A DNA stretch of 64,000 nt. It comes from Bryopsis sp. KO-2023 (lineage: Eukaryota; Chlorophyta; Ulvophyceae; Bryopsidales; Bryopsidaceae). The DNA lies in the NCBI GenBank assembly GCA_030272585.1, contig BSYQ01000011.1:4402001-4466000 (forward strand), written 5' to 3'. The notes beneath the pieces are model-generated. The model saw nothing but the letters and a program-made list of their open reading frames with translations, was not told the origin of the DNA and did no database searches. The position numbers and the translations under genes were made by a program. Of this stretch, positions 48,394-60,900 are shown piece after piece (the stretch's first letter is position 1; each line of letters opens with the position of its first letter).

Positions 48394-49360
48394 GAAGATA
48401 TCAGCAGGCAACAACTAGGCCTGGATGCTTCAATTTTTTAAAAACACTGCTGTCTTTTGAAAAGTGGAATTGTTTTCGAATACTTTTTGTTTCCCTTTTG
48501 GTTGTATTTAGTTGGACTTCTTTTTTCTATTGTTGTTCTGCTGATCATTCTCTCGGTTTTTTAGGATCAGGCTAGGCATTTTCTTGTGACATGGAGTTTC
48601 AGACATACTGATTTCAGACTGACGTACTGCAGCACATTTTTTGTGTGGGTGAGTGATGCGGCTGATTTTTCTGTCTTTGCCCAGCTTTCCAAACCTGAGT
48701 TACTCGAGTACTCAGAACGTTCTATCAGGGTAGGCCTTACCATTGAATGGGTTAAGTGAACTTGCTCACAGCTGTGAGGGTTGGTGATTGGGATGGACGT
48801 TTTTGATGTAAGCAGGATGCAACTGCGTTGTAAATACACCTTTGGCTTTCAAAAAGCCTTCAACAATCTCGTTTGAGGTCCCTTCAAACAACGAAACTTA
48901 AGGACCAACCAAATAATTGAGTTACCTTCTCATGTTGATGATTTGCTTTCACTTGCTTGGACAGATTGATTGAAGCGATATCAACCTTGCTGGCTAATTA
49001 GCCCTTATAAGGGATGTTCTTTGTATTCCTCCGATGCTTCAGGCTCTGGCCTGGCATGTCTTGTAATGTTTCAGATCCAATAAAATTATTCCTCTTTGTC
49101 AGCTGTGTTGGATCCTTCCTTTCATTTTTCCTTTCAATAAACTTTGCGAAGAACTGAATTCGGGGGGGGGGATTTGCAAGAGCAACACAACCGTCTGTAC
49201 TTCCCTGCACATGTCACATCATCCAGTACAAAAGGAAGCGAGTTCCCATTGAACTTCCGTCCAATCATACGGCGTGTTGTACAAGAAAATACTTTCGCGC
49301 TGCTCTCGACAGCTCTCGACTTGGATACGATCGCGGCCGAAAGGACGACAATCGCCGACA
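48394..49360. other. Intergenic region, no gene seen
   Basis: 0.97 kb between the first CAP gene and the Kazal gene, same orientation. It should hold the CAP 3' UTR and the Kazal promoter. A run of G lies near 49161-49170. Nothing else is recognisable. Confidence 0.5.
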
Positions 49361-51371
49361 ATGAAGCTCTGGGCTGTGATCGGAACGATTTTGATCAGTC
49401 TCGCATACGCGGAAGGCTTTCTCGTCGCTGGTCCGTTTTCTTTGCCACCTTTTCGCGACCGAAAGGCAAATTTCGTTCTTATTGCGTTCGAAGTAGGCTG
49501 TTCTTGCGTGGTTTGATGGCCAATCGATCAACACTGTCGTCTCTTTTTCCTTGTGGTGTCCCCTCCTGTGTTTTAAATCTCGTCAGGTTTACCCCTGAAG
49601 CAGCGATTTGGTGATTGTTCATTCCATTTCACGTTCCCCCCTGTCCAAATTTCCTTTCACTTGTTTGGTGGCGGATTTCGTTTGTAGGCAATTGCCCACC
49701 AGGACAGGCCCCCATTGCCTGCACAGACGGGGAGCCTCCGAATTGCTTCTGCTCAGGGATTCCACCAGCCGTGCCGAAACCTCTTCCCCCAGGTAACAAA
49801 GGAGCCCATGTAGCAACTCTCCACAAGCCAATCCCTCAGCACCACGGTTTTCAAACCAGAAGAGTAGAGTTCCAGATCCACTCTGTTGAATATCCTTCCA
49901 TTCTGGGCATGTTTTGGTTTGTCAATACTACGTTCACGAAATCGGGTGGTGTTTTGAAAAGCTTGCAGTGTAATGAATTTGGGGACGATCCGATTCCCTG
50001 AATTCTTGAAGTAGGACTGGGGGGGGGTGACTTTCTTATTTGCTGCATTAGGTTGTCAATTTTGCAGTGCGATTTGCTGTTCAAAAGAGAAAAGAAATTA
50101 TAAGGGGGCATCGCATAAATGGATGTTGTTTGGGATATCGCAGGTTGCTTTTGTGGGTTTGGTGGGGGAGCGCCAGTTTGCGGAAAGGATGGTGTGACTT
50201 ATCGAAGCCGATGCGAAGCTGATTGTGCGAAGGCGTCTTTTGACTGCAATGGAAGCTGCCCATGCAGGCCTACCCCAACACCGCCTTCCATTGATATCTT
50301 TTCTTGTAAGCCGATTTTATTTTTCCCTTGTACAAGAACAAGAAAGAGAAAAAGAAAACTGCTACTGTACTCACACATCATATAGAGGGCAGTGCTTTCT
50401 TGAGATGGAAAGAACGCATGCAAAGGAAAAATATATAACCTGTTTTGCCTCTGGAAAAAGAAGCCCAGAGACACCACTGCATTGGAAAAAAATCCTCCAA
50501 AAAAAACAGTTGTACATAATGAGCTGCAGACTATTGAAAAAAAATTCTGTTGGTTTGCGTGTCCAGTCGATTTCTTGAAATGCCAAGATGCGGGGAGGAG
50601 TGCTTCGTTTGCTGCTGCGAGGGCTGCCTGTTCTACCTTGAAGAGAAAATGCCCTGCCAGACCACCGACCCTGTCCAGATTTGCAGCATCGGGGGCTGCA
50701 CTTTCTGCAGATGGTTCCTTTGGAATCCCCGAGCAAATTCGAAGTGAGTTGAATCGAATTGAGGTTGTTACATCTAAGGCATGACCCTGACTTAAAGTAT
50801 TGTGGATAGCGCTTTGGGTTGAACGCCTGGCTCCAATAGGATTTTGCACCCATAATGTAAGGTGATATTCCACACTTGGATGGACTTGTGTTAGGGGTTC
50901 ACAATGCCCGTAATTTTGACCTGATATATTTTTGGAAAAAGGGTGCTGAAGCCACCATTTGCAAATTTCTGGTTGCGGTACCTAACGAAAGAAAGCCGAA
51001 ACCCTCCTAGCCACTTGTTGCTTGAACATATGAACTGCCTCAATAAGATGGGTGCATATGCATATGTGATGGAATATAGTAAAATAGATCTTACAAGCTG
51101 GGGCTTTTTTTTTCTCGGTGTTATGTGTGGGTGTGCATGAACTTTGTCGATGTTTCTGAAACCAGGGCTGATTGAAAAGGCGATTGCAGAGGCCTGCAGG
51201 GGTATTGCAGAAAGCACATGCAGAAATAACGCTGCATCCCAAGTTCAGGATTCGGACTGTGAAAAAATTCTCTCCTCGGGACCTGCTGTTTCTGTGGCTG
51301 GTTGCAGAAGCAAAGCTGATGCCAAGAGTATATTCGACGGAGCTGTGAATGAGTTATGCCAGGGAAAATAA
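49361..51371 (+). CDS. Secreted Kazal-domain protein with Cys-rich C-terminal repeats
   Basis: Five exons (49361-49430, 49688-49792, 50144-50305, 50567-50743, 51166-51371) join to 239 residues, every intron in phase 1. A signal peptide (MKLWAVIGTILISLAYA) is followed by a short Cys module (NCPPGQAPIACTDGEPPNC), a Kazal domain (PVCGKDGVTYRSRCEADC, fitting C-x10-C-x3-C), a Pro-rich hinge, and two Ala/Cys-rich segments, one per exon, that resemble each other weakly (CQDAGRSASFAAARAAC; EACRGIAESTCRNNAAS) and match nothing I know. Kazal domains inhibit serine proteases of the trypsin or subtilisin type; a protease of that class is encoded 28 kb away. Exon 4 has a second, more Cys-rich open frame, but only the frame used here fits the phases on both sides. 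Confidence 0.75.
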
Positions 51372-52182
51372 TTGTGCGCGTGTTTTTTTTTAGCGTTCGG
51401 CTTGTGTGCTGATGAATAATGCTCATGTCGAGAAACTGGCTGCATGTGTTGAAAACAAATATAAACCCAAAGGGGGGTGAGGTTTTTCTTCAAAGAATAA
51501 ACGAGAAGGTGGCCTATGCATATGGAACTACAACCGGGGAATAAATTGGATGCGTTGAGCCACTGGTGATTGTAAATTTTGATCAATTGGATGCAATTTA
51601 TTTTCTTTCTGGGGCTTATCTGCAAATTGCTTTGTTCAAATCGTTGCAGAATTGGTGAGACTATTTTTTTGAATACTACCATAAGCCAGCCAGTTCATCG
51701 ATTGCAACTTCTACAGTCGGCAGATGCATAGAATTGAGATCAGTCTACTCGATTGAAACATCAATTATCAAGTTGCAGAGCCTGGAAATCTGCTTCTCAG
51801 CCAAGAATGTCATTGGAGCAATTGATAGTCACAGTTTCTTGAGGTTTCGAATTCAGATTTCATATAGTTACATAAATGAAAATAGCTTAGATAGAGAATC
51901 CTTTCCCCACATCGCCCAATTTTCTATGCATGTCAAGATTCAACTCACGATGAGATTCTTCCACTGGAAACAACTTAGAAATGACACTTTATACCCGATT
52001 ACTAAGCTAATGAAGAGCCCCTGCTCCTTCACACAGAAAAGAAAAAAAAAAACAAGAAAAGATGAAGGAAATATCTGGACACATAGCCAAAAGCATGCGC
52101 TGACTGAGCGTGCGATCGACACACATCTCACCACATGAAAACTTTGAAAAACTGCAACAAGTGAACTACTGCCACTGAAAGC
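51372..52182. other. Convergent intergenic region, no gene seen
   Basis: 0.8 kb between the 3' ends of the Kazal gene and the second CAP gene, presumably two 3' UTRs. Open frames here have no splice sites or protein-like features. Confidence 0.5.
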
Positions 52183-55100
52183 TCATATGGGCCGGACGAC
52201 ATTCGTTGCGAATTGCCCGATAAAGTTCCCTGTGTCGTAGTCACACTGAGTGATTTGAGTGGTTGGGCCACTATTGCAATCGACCCTAGCACAGCCAACT
52301 CTGGTTGCACTCCTCCACACGACTTGGGTGAAATGAAACGTCGCCGGATTTCCCCCGGGATCATTGAAGTCGTACAAACTATGAACAAAAACAACAGAGA
52401 TATCAGGATGTCGGATGTCTTTCTAAGCAGGCTAAGAAATCGAAGCCACAAGAACAACGAGCATTTATCAAACTAAACCATTCAATAAAAACTAATGCGG
52501 AGTAATCGCCACACAGCAGTTCCAGCTTACCTGATTTCATCATACCATGCCTTAACGACGACATTCGGGTCATTTGTGGCAGTTGAAAAGAAAATATTTT
52601 CAGCAGGCCCACAGTGAGCGAAAGGACAAGTTCCTGGCATGGCGCATCCTCTGGCTTTATCAGCAAGAGATTGATCCCATACCAGTGCAGGTGAGCCATG
52701 GAGGGCCCTGAAACTATTGTGACTCGCGAGAATGGCCGAATTAAAAGCCGCTGCAGAATGACCAAAAAGGTGAATCACAACAGGGAAGTTCAAGCGATGT
52801 GGAAAGCTGAGGCCTACAGCAGCTAGCCGCGATAGCCTACAGTGATGTCAATGCTCACGAAGCAGCAATGGCTCCAAGCAATGAGGTGGTCCGGTTGGAT
52901 GGGATACTCAGTTCTATAATACTCACAGTCGTCTGTTGTTGGTGGAGCTGGGGTTGCAGGAGGTGGAGGAGCTGGGGTTGCTGGAGGAGGAGGAGCTGGG
53001 GTTGCTGGAGGAGGAGGAGCTGGTGTCGCAGGTGGAGGAGGAGCTGGCGTTGCAGGAGGGGGAGGAGCTGGGGTTGCAGGAGGTGGAGGAGCAGGCGTTG
53101 CTGGAGGGGGAGGAGCTGGGGTTGCTGGAGGAGGAGGAGCTGGCGTTGCAGGTGGAGGAGCAGGCGTTGCAGGAGGAGGGGCTGGCGTTGCAGGAGGAGG
53201 AGCTGGGGTTGCAGGGGGAGGAGGAGGAGCTGGGGTTGCAGGTGGAGGAGCAGGCGTTGCAGGAGGAGGGGCTGGCGTTGCAGGAGGAGGAGCTGGGGTT
53301 GCAGGAGGGGGAGGTGGAGCTGGCGTTGCTGGAGGAGGAGCTGGTGTTGCGGGAGGAGGTGGAGCTGGGGTTGCAGGAGGAGGAGGAGGAGTTGGGGTTG
53401 CAGGAGGAGGAGGGGGAGCTGGGGTTGCAGGGGGAGGAGGAGCTGGGGTCGCAGGTGGAGGTGGAGCTGGCGTTGCAGGAGGAGGAGGAGCTGGGGTTGC
53501 TGGAGGAGGAGGAGCTGGTGTCGCAGGTGGAGGAGGAGCTGGTGTCGCAGGTGGAGGAGGAGCTGGTGTCACAGGTGGGGGAGGAGCTGGGGTTGCTGGA
53601 GCTGGAGTTGCTGGAGGAGGAGGAGCTGGGGTTGCTGGAGCTGGAGTTGCTGGAGGAGGTGGAGGTGGGGGTGGGTTTCGACTTGCTGGAAATCAAACGA
53701 AGGTGTTATACAATAACGATAAGTGTCCCTCATCACAATACAATGCTACAGGGAAATAATAGAATTCGCATAGTTGAAGGATGTTCATTCGTGTGTGAAT
53801 GTGTGATTTGCAAAATACTGCAAGGACCGAAACCCTTCACCTCAGGAAAAAGTGGTCGAAGGACTGCAACAGTCAGAATTTCCATCATATTACGTTTCCA
53901 TCCATCACGTAAAAATTTTCCACGAAAGGATGTCTTAATCATGAATAGACCTGGACGCAACGAAGTACAGTTCAATAGAAAATAGTTCAATTCTCTACAG
54001 CCTCACCAGCTAGGGCTTGGTCAAATGCTGGCTGGAAATCCCTTATCACTTCAGATCTCGGAGCACTCAGGTCTAGGAAACTGATGATACTCCGCCTCGC
54101 TGTATGCAGACATAACGGTTAAGAGAATTGTACCTCAACATAGTTTGTCAACTGCATTCCTGACCCAAAAGCAACTGGGGAACTAGTTCAAGATCACAAA
54201 GATTATATCCTAAAAACCCATTGGATGGTCATCAAGAGTACATGTAGGATCATAGACAATATATATCGCTTTTCAGATTCTCCCCCACAAGCTTCCAGAA
54301 AAACAATGGGATGCATTGTGCTTTTGGCAACACTGATTCGTGTAAGGATTCTTGTTCACCAATGGGGGATGATACAGTGAGACCTTCCAAGATAGGCCGT
54401 GATCTTAAGGACTGAGTTGGCAGGAAAACAATTGATGTAGTGTACCAAATGACCACTTTATGAACCTGTTTGATGGGAGTAGTCAGAAGTGTGGACGAAT
54501 GTACAGAACTTACATGGGCGAGAAGGAGGAGGAGGAGTTGGAGTTGGAGTTGGAGTGGGAGTTGGAGTGGGAGTAGGAGGAGGAGGAGGAGGAGGAGGAG
54601 GAGGAGGAGGAGGAGGAGGAGGAGGAGGAGGAGGAGTTGGAGTTGGAGTGGGAGTTGGAGTTGGAGTTGGAGTGGGAGTGGGAGTGGGAGTTGCTCGTGG
54701 TGGTGGACGTGGGAACCTTCGTCCAGCTACAGGAAAAGGACGGACATGCAAAGAAGGCAGACATATTGTTAACCTTGCGAAACATCTACCATTCAACATT
54801 AAAGATTCCCAACATTAACAACATTAAACCTCAGACAGTCATATCCTGTGATCCTGTACAACCTATCAGACAGACATGGGTTGCAGGTGTCTTGAAGTGG
54901 AAGTCTAGAAGCAAGTATCTATCCTTCTGTGGATACTGCAAACTAGTTTGCTCTGCTTTGGAATCCAGGAGGATGTCACAAAATACCAGCTCCTTTTCAA
55001 TGGGCTTCAATTTGCAACACAGAAGCAAACCAGCAGTACGCCCATATCACTTGGTTGCGTCCTGCACTCCCCAGACACACTGTGAACTGGTTGGAGCCTC

Positions 55101-55489
55101 ACCATGCAAGGGGACGCGGCCCTGGGTAGAACTGTCTTCAGTTCTCCGTCCAACCCTGGACACAGCGTGTACGACACTTGTCGCGAAAGGTGGACACGGT
55201 GCTTTCACCTACCTTTGCCCTGCACTGCTAATGGAACTCTGTCAAACGGCCCGGATCCAGGTGGTCGACGTGCTTGTTTCAATAGTCGAGAGTGCATAAC
55301 CGTGAGGTCTTCCGTGTGGGTGTTAGCATCCCAGGGGCTCCCCAGATCATCTCCTGCGTGCGTGAACTTCGATTAACATACACCCCCACCACACCTACTG
55401 TGAGCAACTCCTCACGCTTTCTGACCTGTGACCGCCACAACACAGGCCGCGACGAGCAGGACACACGCTTTCAGTCCAGATTTTCCCAT
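52183..55489 (-). CDS. CAP/PR-1 protein with two polyproline stalk exons
   Basis: Five exons (55489-55426, 54726-54514, 53685-52927, 52750-52531, 52378-52183) join in phase to 483 residues. A signal peptide (MGKSGLKACVLLVAACVVAV) precedes a stalk: first Thr-Pro repeats around a run of some twenty prolines, then octapeptides APPPPATP with shorter PATPAP variants. The CAP domain at the C-terminus is complete (ILASHNSFRALHG, CPFAHCGPAENIF, HFTQVVWRSATRVGC). Stalk exons start and end in phase 1 and the CAP domain is split by one phase-2 intron, as in the first CAP gene, so the two genes are paralogues. Both stalks use the same octapeptide. It is expected in the wall or matrix; the ligand is unknown. 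Confidence 0.88.
52945..53640 (-). repeat. 24-nt tandem array encoding APPPPATP
   Basis: The third exon of the second CAP gene is a near-pure array of 24-nt octapeptide units with 15- to 21-nt variants (APPPATP, APATP). It is homologous to the array at 46612-47655 but lies on the opposite strand, so the pair could recombine to invert the DNA between them, Kazal gene included. Confidence 0.8.
54530..54697 (-). repeat. Simple repeat coding for (TP)n-P20-(TP)n
   Basis: GGAGTT-type hexamers flank an uninterrupted GGA/GAG trinucleotide run (54568-54634). On the minus strand they encode Thr-Pro dipeptides around about twenty prolines. The tract lies inside an exon with good splice sites on both sides, so it is probably translated. 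Confidence 0.8.
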
Positions 55490-57916
55490 GGCGGTACTTT
55501 CGACACTGGGGGTTCCGTATAGACCTTACATCTCGTCTCGTGCAAGTAAATAGCTGTCTGAACTCCTGACTACACTGGTACGTGCGACGTGAACCGTTCG
55601 TCAGTTACGTCCAAGGGCTCTCAGCCGTTGCGTCGCCTAAGTCACACGTTGCTGAGGATGTGTCGAGAATCCAGTGGAGGAGCGACCGACGTACGGTCCT
55701 GATGAGGGGGTGGGGGCATGTGAGGTCGTCATTCGTTGCTCCGCGGGGAAAACTGATGGTCGAGACGACCACAAAGTGTCCTGTTTCGTCTGTCTGAGTT
55801 GCCTCAAACATCGACCGACCCCTTTCGTCACCTAGCATCGAATCCATCCTCGAATCGAGAGGGGTTACTAGCACACAGGACTCACCCACCAACCATGTTC
55901 ATGTGCACAATCGGAACGGGGTTTGCCGTTGATCTCGTTCACATCTAATACACCCAGAAAGTAATGGTGATTCCAAATTCTTGAGGTTCTCCTCACTCTT
56001 TCGTCCGGAACGAGCCGCCCGCCTCCCGAGCGTTTGAACAGACTTTCCGAGAGATGAACAAACATGCATTCTAACTCTAGACTTTTTCCTGGGCGTAGTG
56101 AGGGGCAAGATCGGATCAACGTGTACTGCACTAGAACATCTCAGGGGTTGGAAGGTCTGTGATGTGAATATTTGATGATGTGAGAAGTTTAATTTAAAAA
56201 GTTTGAATGGGCGGAACTTCTTCCTCATCATTTTTTTCAATGAGAATAACACCAAAATTTCCTGCTTGAAGTGCACTAGTGCGAAGCATGCTTTTGCCAC
56301 CGCCACTGTTTGAGCAAGCCAAACAGCTGTGCAGAATTTCTGTGCAAGTGCAAGACTACAACTGCCCCAACCCAGCTATCTCGACCTCTTATCCACAGAA
56401 AAAGCAAAAATCAGTCTGTCTCAGACATCTTTCAGGGCTTATGACTTACTTCCAGCCAGATAACACCACCAAGAAGGTGTCAATATTACCAAATGTTACT
56501 CACCAAGAAGGTGTCAATATTACCAAATGTTACTAAATCATGATTGCCATCCCCCAGTTTTTGATACAGGTCCTTTGAAAAACGGCATCAATGAATCTTC
56601 CAAAATCTCTTCTTGTAGAATTCTAATCCTTCGAAGCCAAAAAACGCTTTGCATGCTACCCCGAAGTTTAAAAAGTAAAAAATTAACATTTCACTTCTTC
56701 GTATTTTAATATTTCAAGACAACAGCACCACAGTTAACCACAAAAAAATATTAAATAAACAAATAAATCCACAGTTAACCAAAAAAAAATAAAAAATGAA
56801 CAAACAAATCAGTATGTTGAATGGATTATATCATGCTTGAAGGCAAGGAGTGTGAAAGAGAAGGGATGATTCAGTTGATTTTTCTGTGAACCTATTTTAC
56901 AACTTGCAGGACTCGATTTTTAGTTGTGCTTGTCATTTTTGATATAAAAATCACATTTTTTAGTGAAGAAAACGAACCACAATGATTAAGAGAGGCCCTA
57001 GAGCAGATCTGCTATTTCTTGTAGTGAATGTTTTTGTAGTGAATGTTTTTGTTTCACGTCAAATATGACAAGCACATATTCTCAATCCATTCAACAAAAT
57101 GAAAACCAAAAAACACGTTTGAAAAGAAATTGAGCCTCATGATAAAAGCACATAAGCAGTAAAATCTGTTCTGCAGAGTCTGTCAGAAAGAAGATTAACC
57201 ATTGCAATTTCACAAGAAAAATGGCAACAAATGAGTTTATTACAATGTATCCCCACTGTTAACACACAAATGCGAAAAACAAAATGCGAAGTCCACATAA
57301 AAACATTCGTCATTTTCAATCTTATCATCATGTCTGCACTTCACAAAACAACACTCAAAACTCTTTCTGTCCATGGCTGTTGGGCTCCATTTATTCCTTT
57401 CACACTAGCAAAAATTCCTTTCGACAGCCGATCTGCTAATAAAAAGATTCACTGGCCAGCCTGCGCGTCCGCAAGCAAAAACCTATGACCTTTCTCAAAA
57501 TTTGTTCAAACCACGTCTGGTTAGCATACATTTGTTCTGTTCCAAACCTATCAAAAACATTTTAGCCAGCGAAAGGATTTCTGCAGAGTTTTTTTTTTTT
57601 TAAATGTTTGGAGGACCTCAGCACAGCCTGACGTACACAGACCAACGCAACCCCTCTTGGCATTTTTTTTCTACTGTTCTACAGGATGGTGAAACACACA
57701 CATCCAAATGAAATGCTAAGTATACTGCTGACTCATAAGAAACACAATCAAAAGAAACAATACTGGCTTTTTGCATTTAAAAAAATCCTTCCGAGATTTT
57801 CTTATCTTTTTTCAAAACATGTAAATATAGAGGTGCTATGCGAAAATCGATCTGCAGGTCATACCCAACAGTTTTTATTTCAATTTTTTTCGATTTTGTA
57901 GCTGAATTTTTTTCAG
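55490..57916. other. Long intergenic region with small direct repeats
   Basis: 2.4 kb between two minus-strand CAP genes. It should contain the promoter of the second CAP gene near 55490-55900 and the 3' UTR of the triple CAP gene near 57916. It includes a perfect 34-bp tandem duplication (56467-56534), a 15-bp direct repeat near 57021-57051 and an A-rich imperfect duplication at 56730-56808. No gene was found. Confidence 0.5.
56467..56534. repeat. Perfect 34-bp direct tandem repeat
   Basis: Two identical 34-bp copies (56467-56500 and 56501-56534) begin CACCAAGAAGGTGTC and end AATGTTACT. Each contains the inverted pair CACC...GGTG. It looks like a recent slippage or duplication event. Confidence 0.85.
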
Positions 57917-60900
57917 CTACAAAAAGAATTTCCGCTTAGAGCATTGTGTGCTGAGGACATTTTCTTTAAACTCTCCAATCCAGTTTCCTGGAGGGTCATA
58001 ATTGCACAAAGTAAGCTGGCCGCCCCTATCACAATTGACGACAGCGCAACCCAGCTTTTCAGAATTTTTCCAGACGACCTGGGTGAAATGGAGTGCATTG
58101 GTGCCCGGAGAGCCGAAATTGTAATCCCTGATACACAGAAAATTCAAAAAAATCAGAAAATTTTTCTTTTTCTCACCCCAAAACACAATTCAGTTCGACA
58201 AAAACTAGACGAGTTTGACACAACACATATTATTATTAGTATTATATATACAAATTTTTTAGAACGAAAAAAAAATGGACTTTGGAAAATATTGGAAGCA
58301 AACACCAAAATCAATACATGTGTATAGGTGAGACCATAACATTTTCCCTGTTTTCTGTTCCAACTCACTTGATCTCACTGTACCAAGCATCCACAACTTT
58401 AACTGGGTCATTGTCATATGATGCCCAGAAGATATTCTCGCCCATTCCACAATGTCGCCTCGGGCATACTCCTGGCCCCGCACAATTTCTAGCTTTTTCA
58501 GCCAGAGAGGAGTCCCACTTCAGTGGGGGTGCACAATGATCTCCGCGGAGACGATTGTGTCGATCCAAAATCTTGCTTTCAAAATCAGAATCTAAAGAAA
58601 CAATCAAGGAATGGACTAGGTTCAGTTCATCTGAAACATTAAGCAAATGAAAATCGGACGTGAAAAAATTTGGACGTGAACGATGGATTAGATGGTACAT
58701 CTAAATTTATATTACCCATGAAAAATATATATTTCTGAAACATGTAAAAAGAAGAAAAATTGTGCATCCAGAAAATTCAATTCACGCCTCACTCGATGGT
58801 GGTGGTGGTGGTGGGGTAGGCTCTGGCACTGGAGCAGGCAAAGGGGGAAATGGGGGAGGAGTGGGAGATGGAGACGGACCGGGACCGGGAGAGGGAGATG
58901 GAGGTGTTGGAGTAGGAGACGGAGATGGCGGACTAGGAGACGGAGGACTGGGAGACGGAGGTGACGATGGCGGACTGGGAGACGGAGGTGGAGGACTGGG
59001 AGATGGAGGAGGTGGTGATGGAGACGGAGAAGATCCATTTTCCGAACAGTTGGTGTCAAAAACATTGTCCCTGTACTCGCCTCTCGTGTTGCCATATGGG
59101 CTGTACTTACACATCGTGACCTGATGTCCGTTGTCGCAATCGACCACAGCACAGCCAACCTTGCGAGTGTCCTTCCAGATGATCTGGGTGTAAGGATTGC
59201 TGAGAAAGAATAAAAACACATGTTAATGTTGTTGCTGTGAAAAGATTTTTCCAAGTATGATTTCCAAACCCCATGATTGAAAATTTAACACCTGATATAT
59301 TTACCTGCGTCCGTTGTACCACCTCTGGACGACAGCCACTGGGTCGTTCTTGTAGCTAGACCAAAACAGATTCTCTCCCCTTTCGCAAGTGCGTTTGGGA
59401 CACCGACCCGGCGCAGCACATGTTCTTGCTTTCTCAGCAAGGGAATCATCCCAATCCAAATCATCCACACAATGATTGGATCGCAACTTGTTGTGCTCCC
59501 CCAAGATCTTGTTCTTGAAGTCCGAGTCTGACAAACGAAAACGAAATGTAGATTAAAGCACAATCAAACGAAACCAGAAAAACGCTTTGAATCCTAAATC
59601 CCAAGGATGCACGACAGAAATGAACTCACCTGTTCCTGGTGGAGGTGGGGAAGGTTCAGGTACTGGAGGGGGAAAAGGAGGAGGTGTTGGTTCAGTTACA
59701 GGCGGCGGCGAAGGTACAGGAGGAGATGGGGAAGGTGATGGAGAGGGAGAGGGGGATGGGTCTGGGGATGGGTTGGGAGAGGGGTCCGGCGAAGGAGATG
59801 GGTCGGGTGAAGGAGATGGAGACGGAGATGGTTCAGGGGCACCACCATCAGAGCAGCTGTTGCTGTCAAGAACATTCTCCTTGAACTCGCCCCTCCAGTT
59901 GCCCACCGGCTCGTAGTTGCAGAAGGTAACCTGGTATCCGTTGTCACAATCCACCACGACACATCCAACCCTGCGTGTGTTCTTCCAGACGATCTGCGTG
60001 AAGTGCAGGGAGCCACTTCCAGGGAATTCAAAGTTGTAATTTCTTTTAAATCGCAGCACACACACACACACACAGGAATGAGTTCTGACCATTATTCCCC
60101 TCACAGCAAAAGGCACAAACGAAATGAATCTTTGCCCATCCAAGCGTACCTGACTTCGTCATACCATCTCTTGACAACATCCACTGGGTCATTTTTGTAG
60201 CTAGCCCAAAATATGTTCTCCCCCATTCCACAATGGTTCCTTGGACACCGACCTGGCTGAGCACATGTTCTTGCTTTCTCAGCAAGGGAATCGTCCCACT
60301 CCAAATCATCCACACAATGATCGGATCGATACTTGTTGTGCTCCCTCAAAATCTTGCTCTTGAAGTCGGAACCACCAGCTGCACAGAAAATAAGACACAC
60401 GTCACTCACCAACATAATTCCTCCACGGCACATGGAGCTCATTCTAACACCACAGGGCACTAGGCAGGGAAATAATATGTACCACAGGGCAATAGGCAGG
60501 GTTTTTAACATCTCAACAGACAGGTATTACCATTCTCCTGTAGTTTGGCGGCAAGGCTCTCAACGACAGGTGCCTGAGCCACCTCTTCAACAGGTGGGGC
60601 ACCAGGAGTCTCTGCAGAAGCGCCAAGCACCTGGCCGTCATCAGATTGTGCGGCAGCCCCGACGTCAGGCGTAGAGCCGCCATCATCGGAGGAATCACCA
60701 GAATTGTCACCGCCGCTATCTTGATTCCCAGACGAATCGCTGGAATCCCCATTACTGCTTTGATCACTGTCGCCGTCACCGTTTTGATCGCCACCATTGT
60801 CGACTGGCTCCTGGGGCAGCTGTGCAGCAGCGTTTGGGTCACTAACGCCGCCAGCGTTTTGATCGTCAGGATTACCGATCGGCTCTTGTGGCGGTTGTGG

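Noticed and set aside
52868..53985. Plus-strand frames of Trp/Arg/Ser or Leu/Glu repeats
   Set aside because: They are antisense by-products of the octapeptide array in the second CAP gene.
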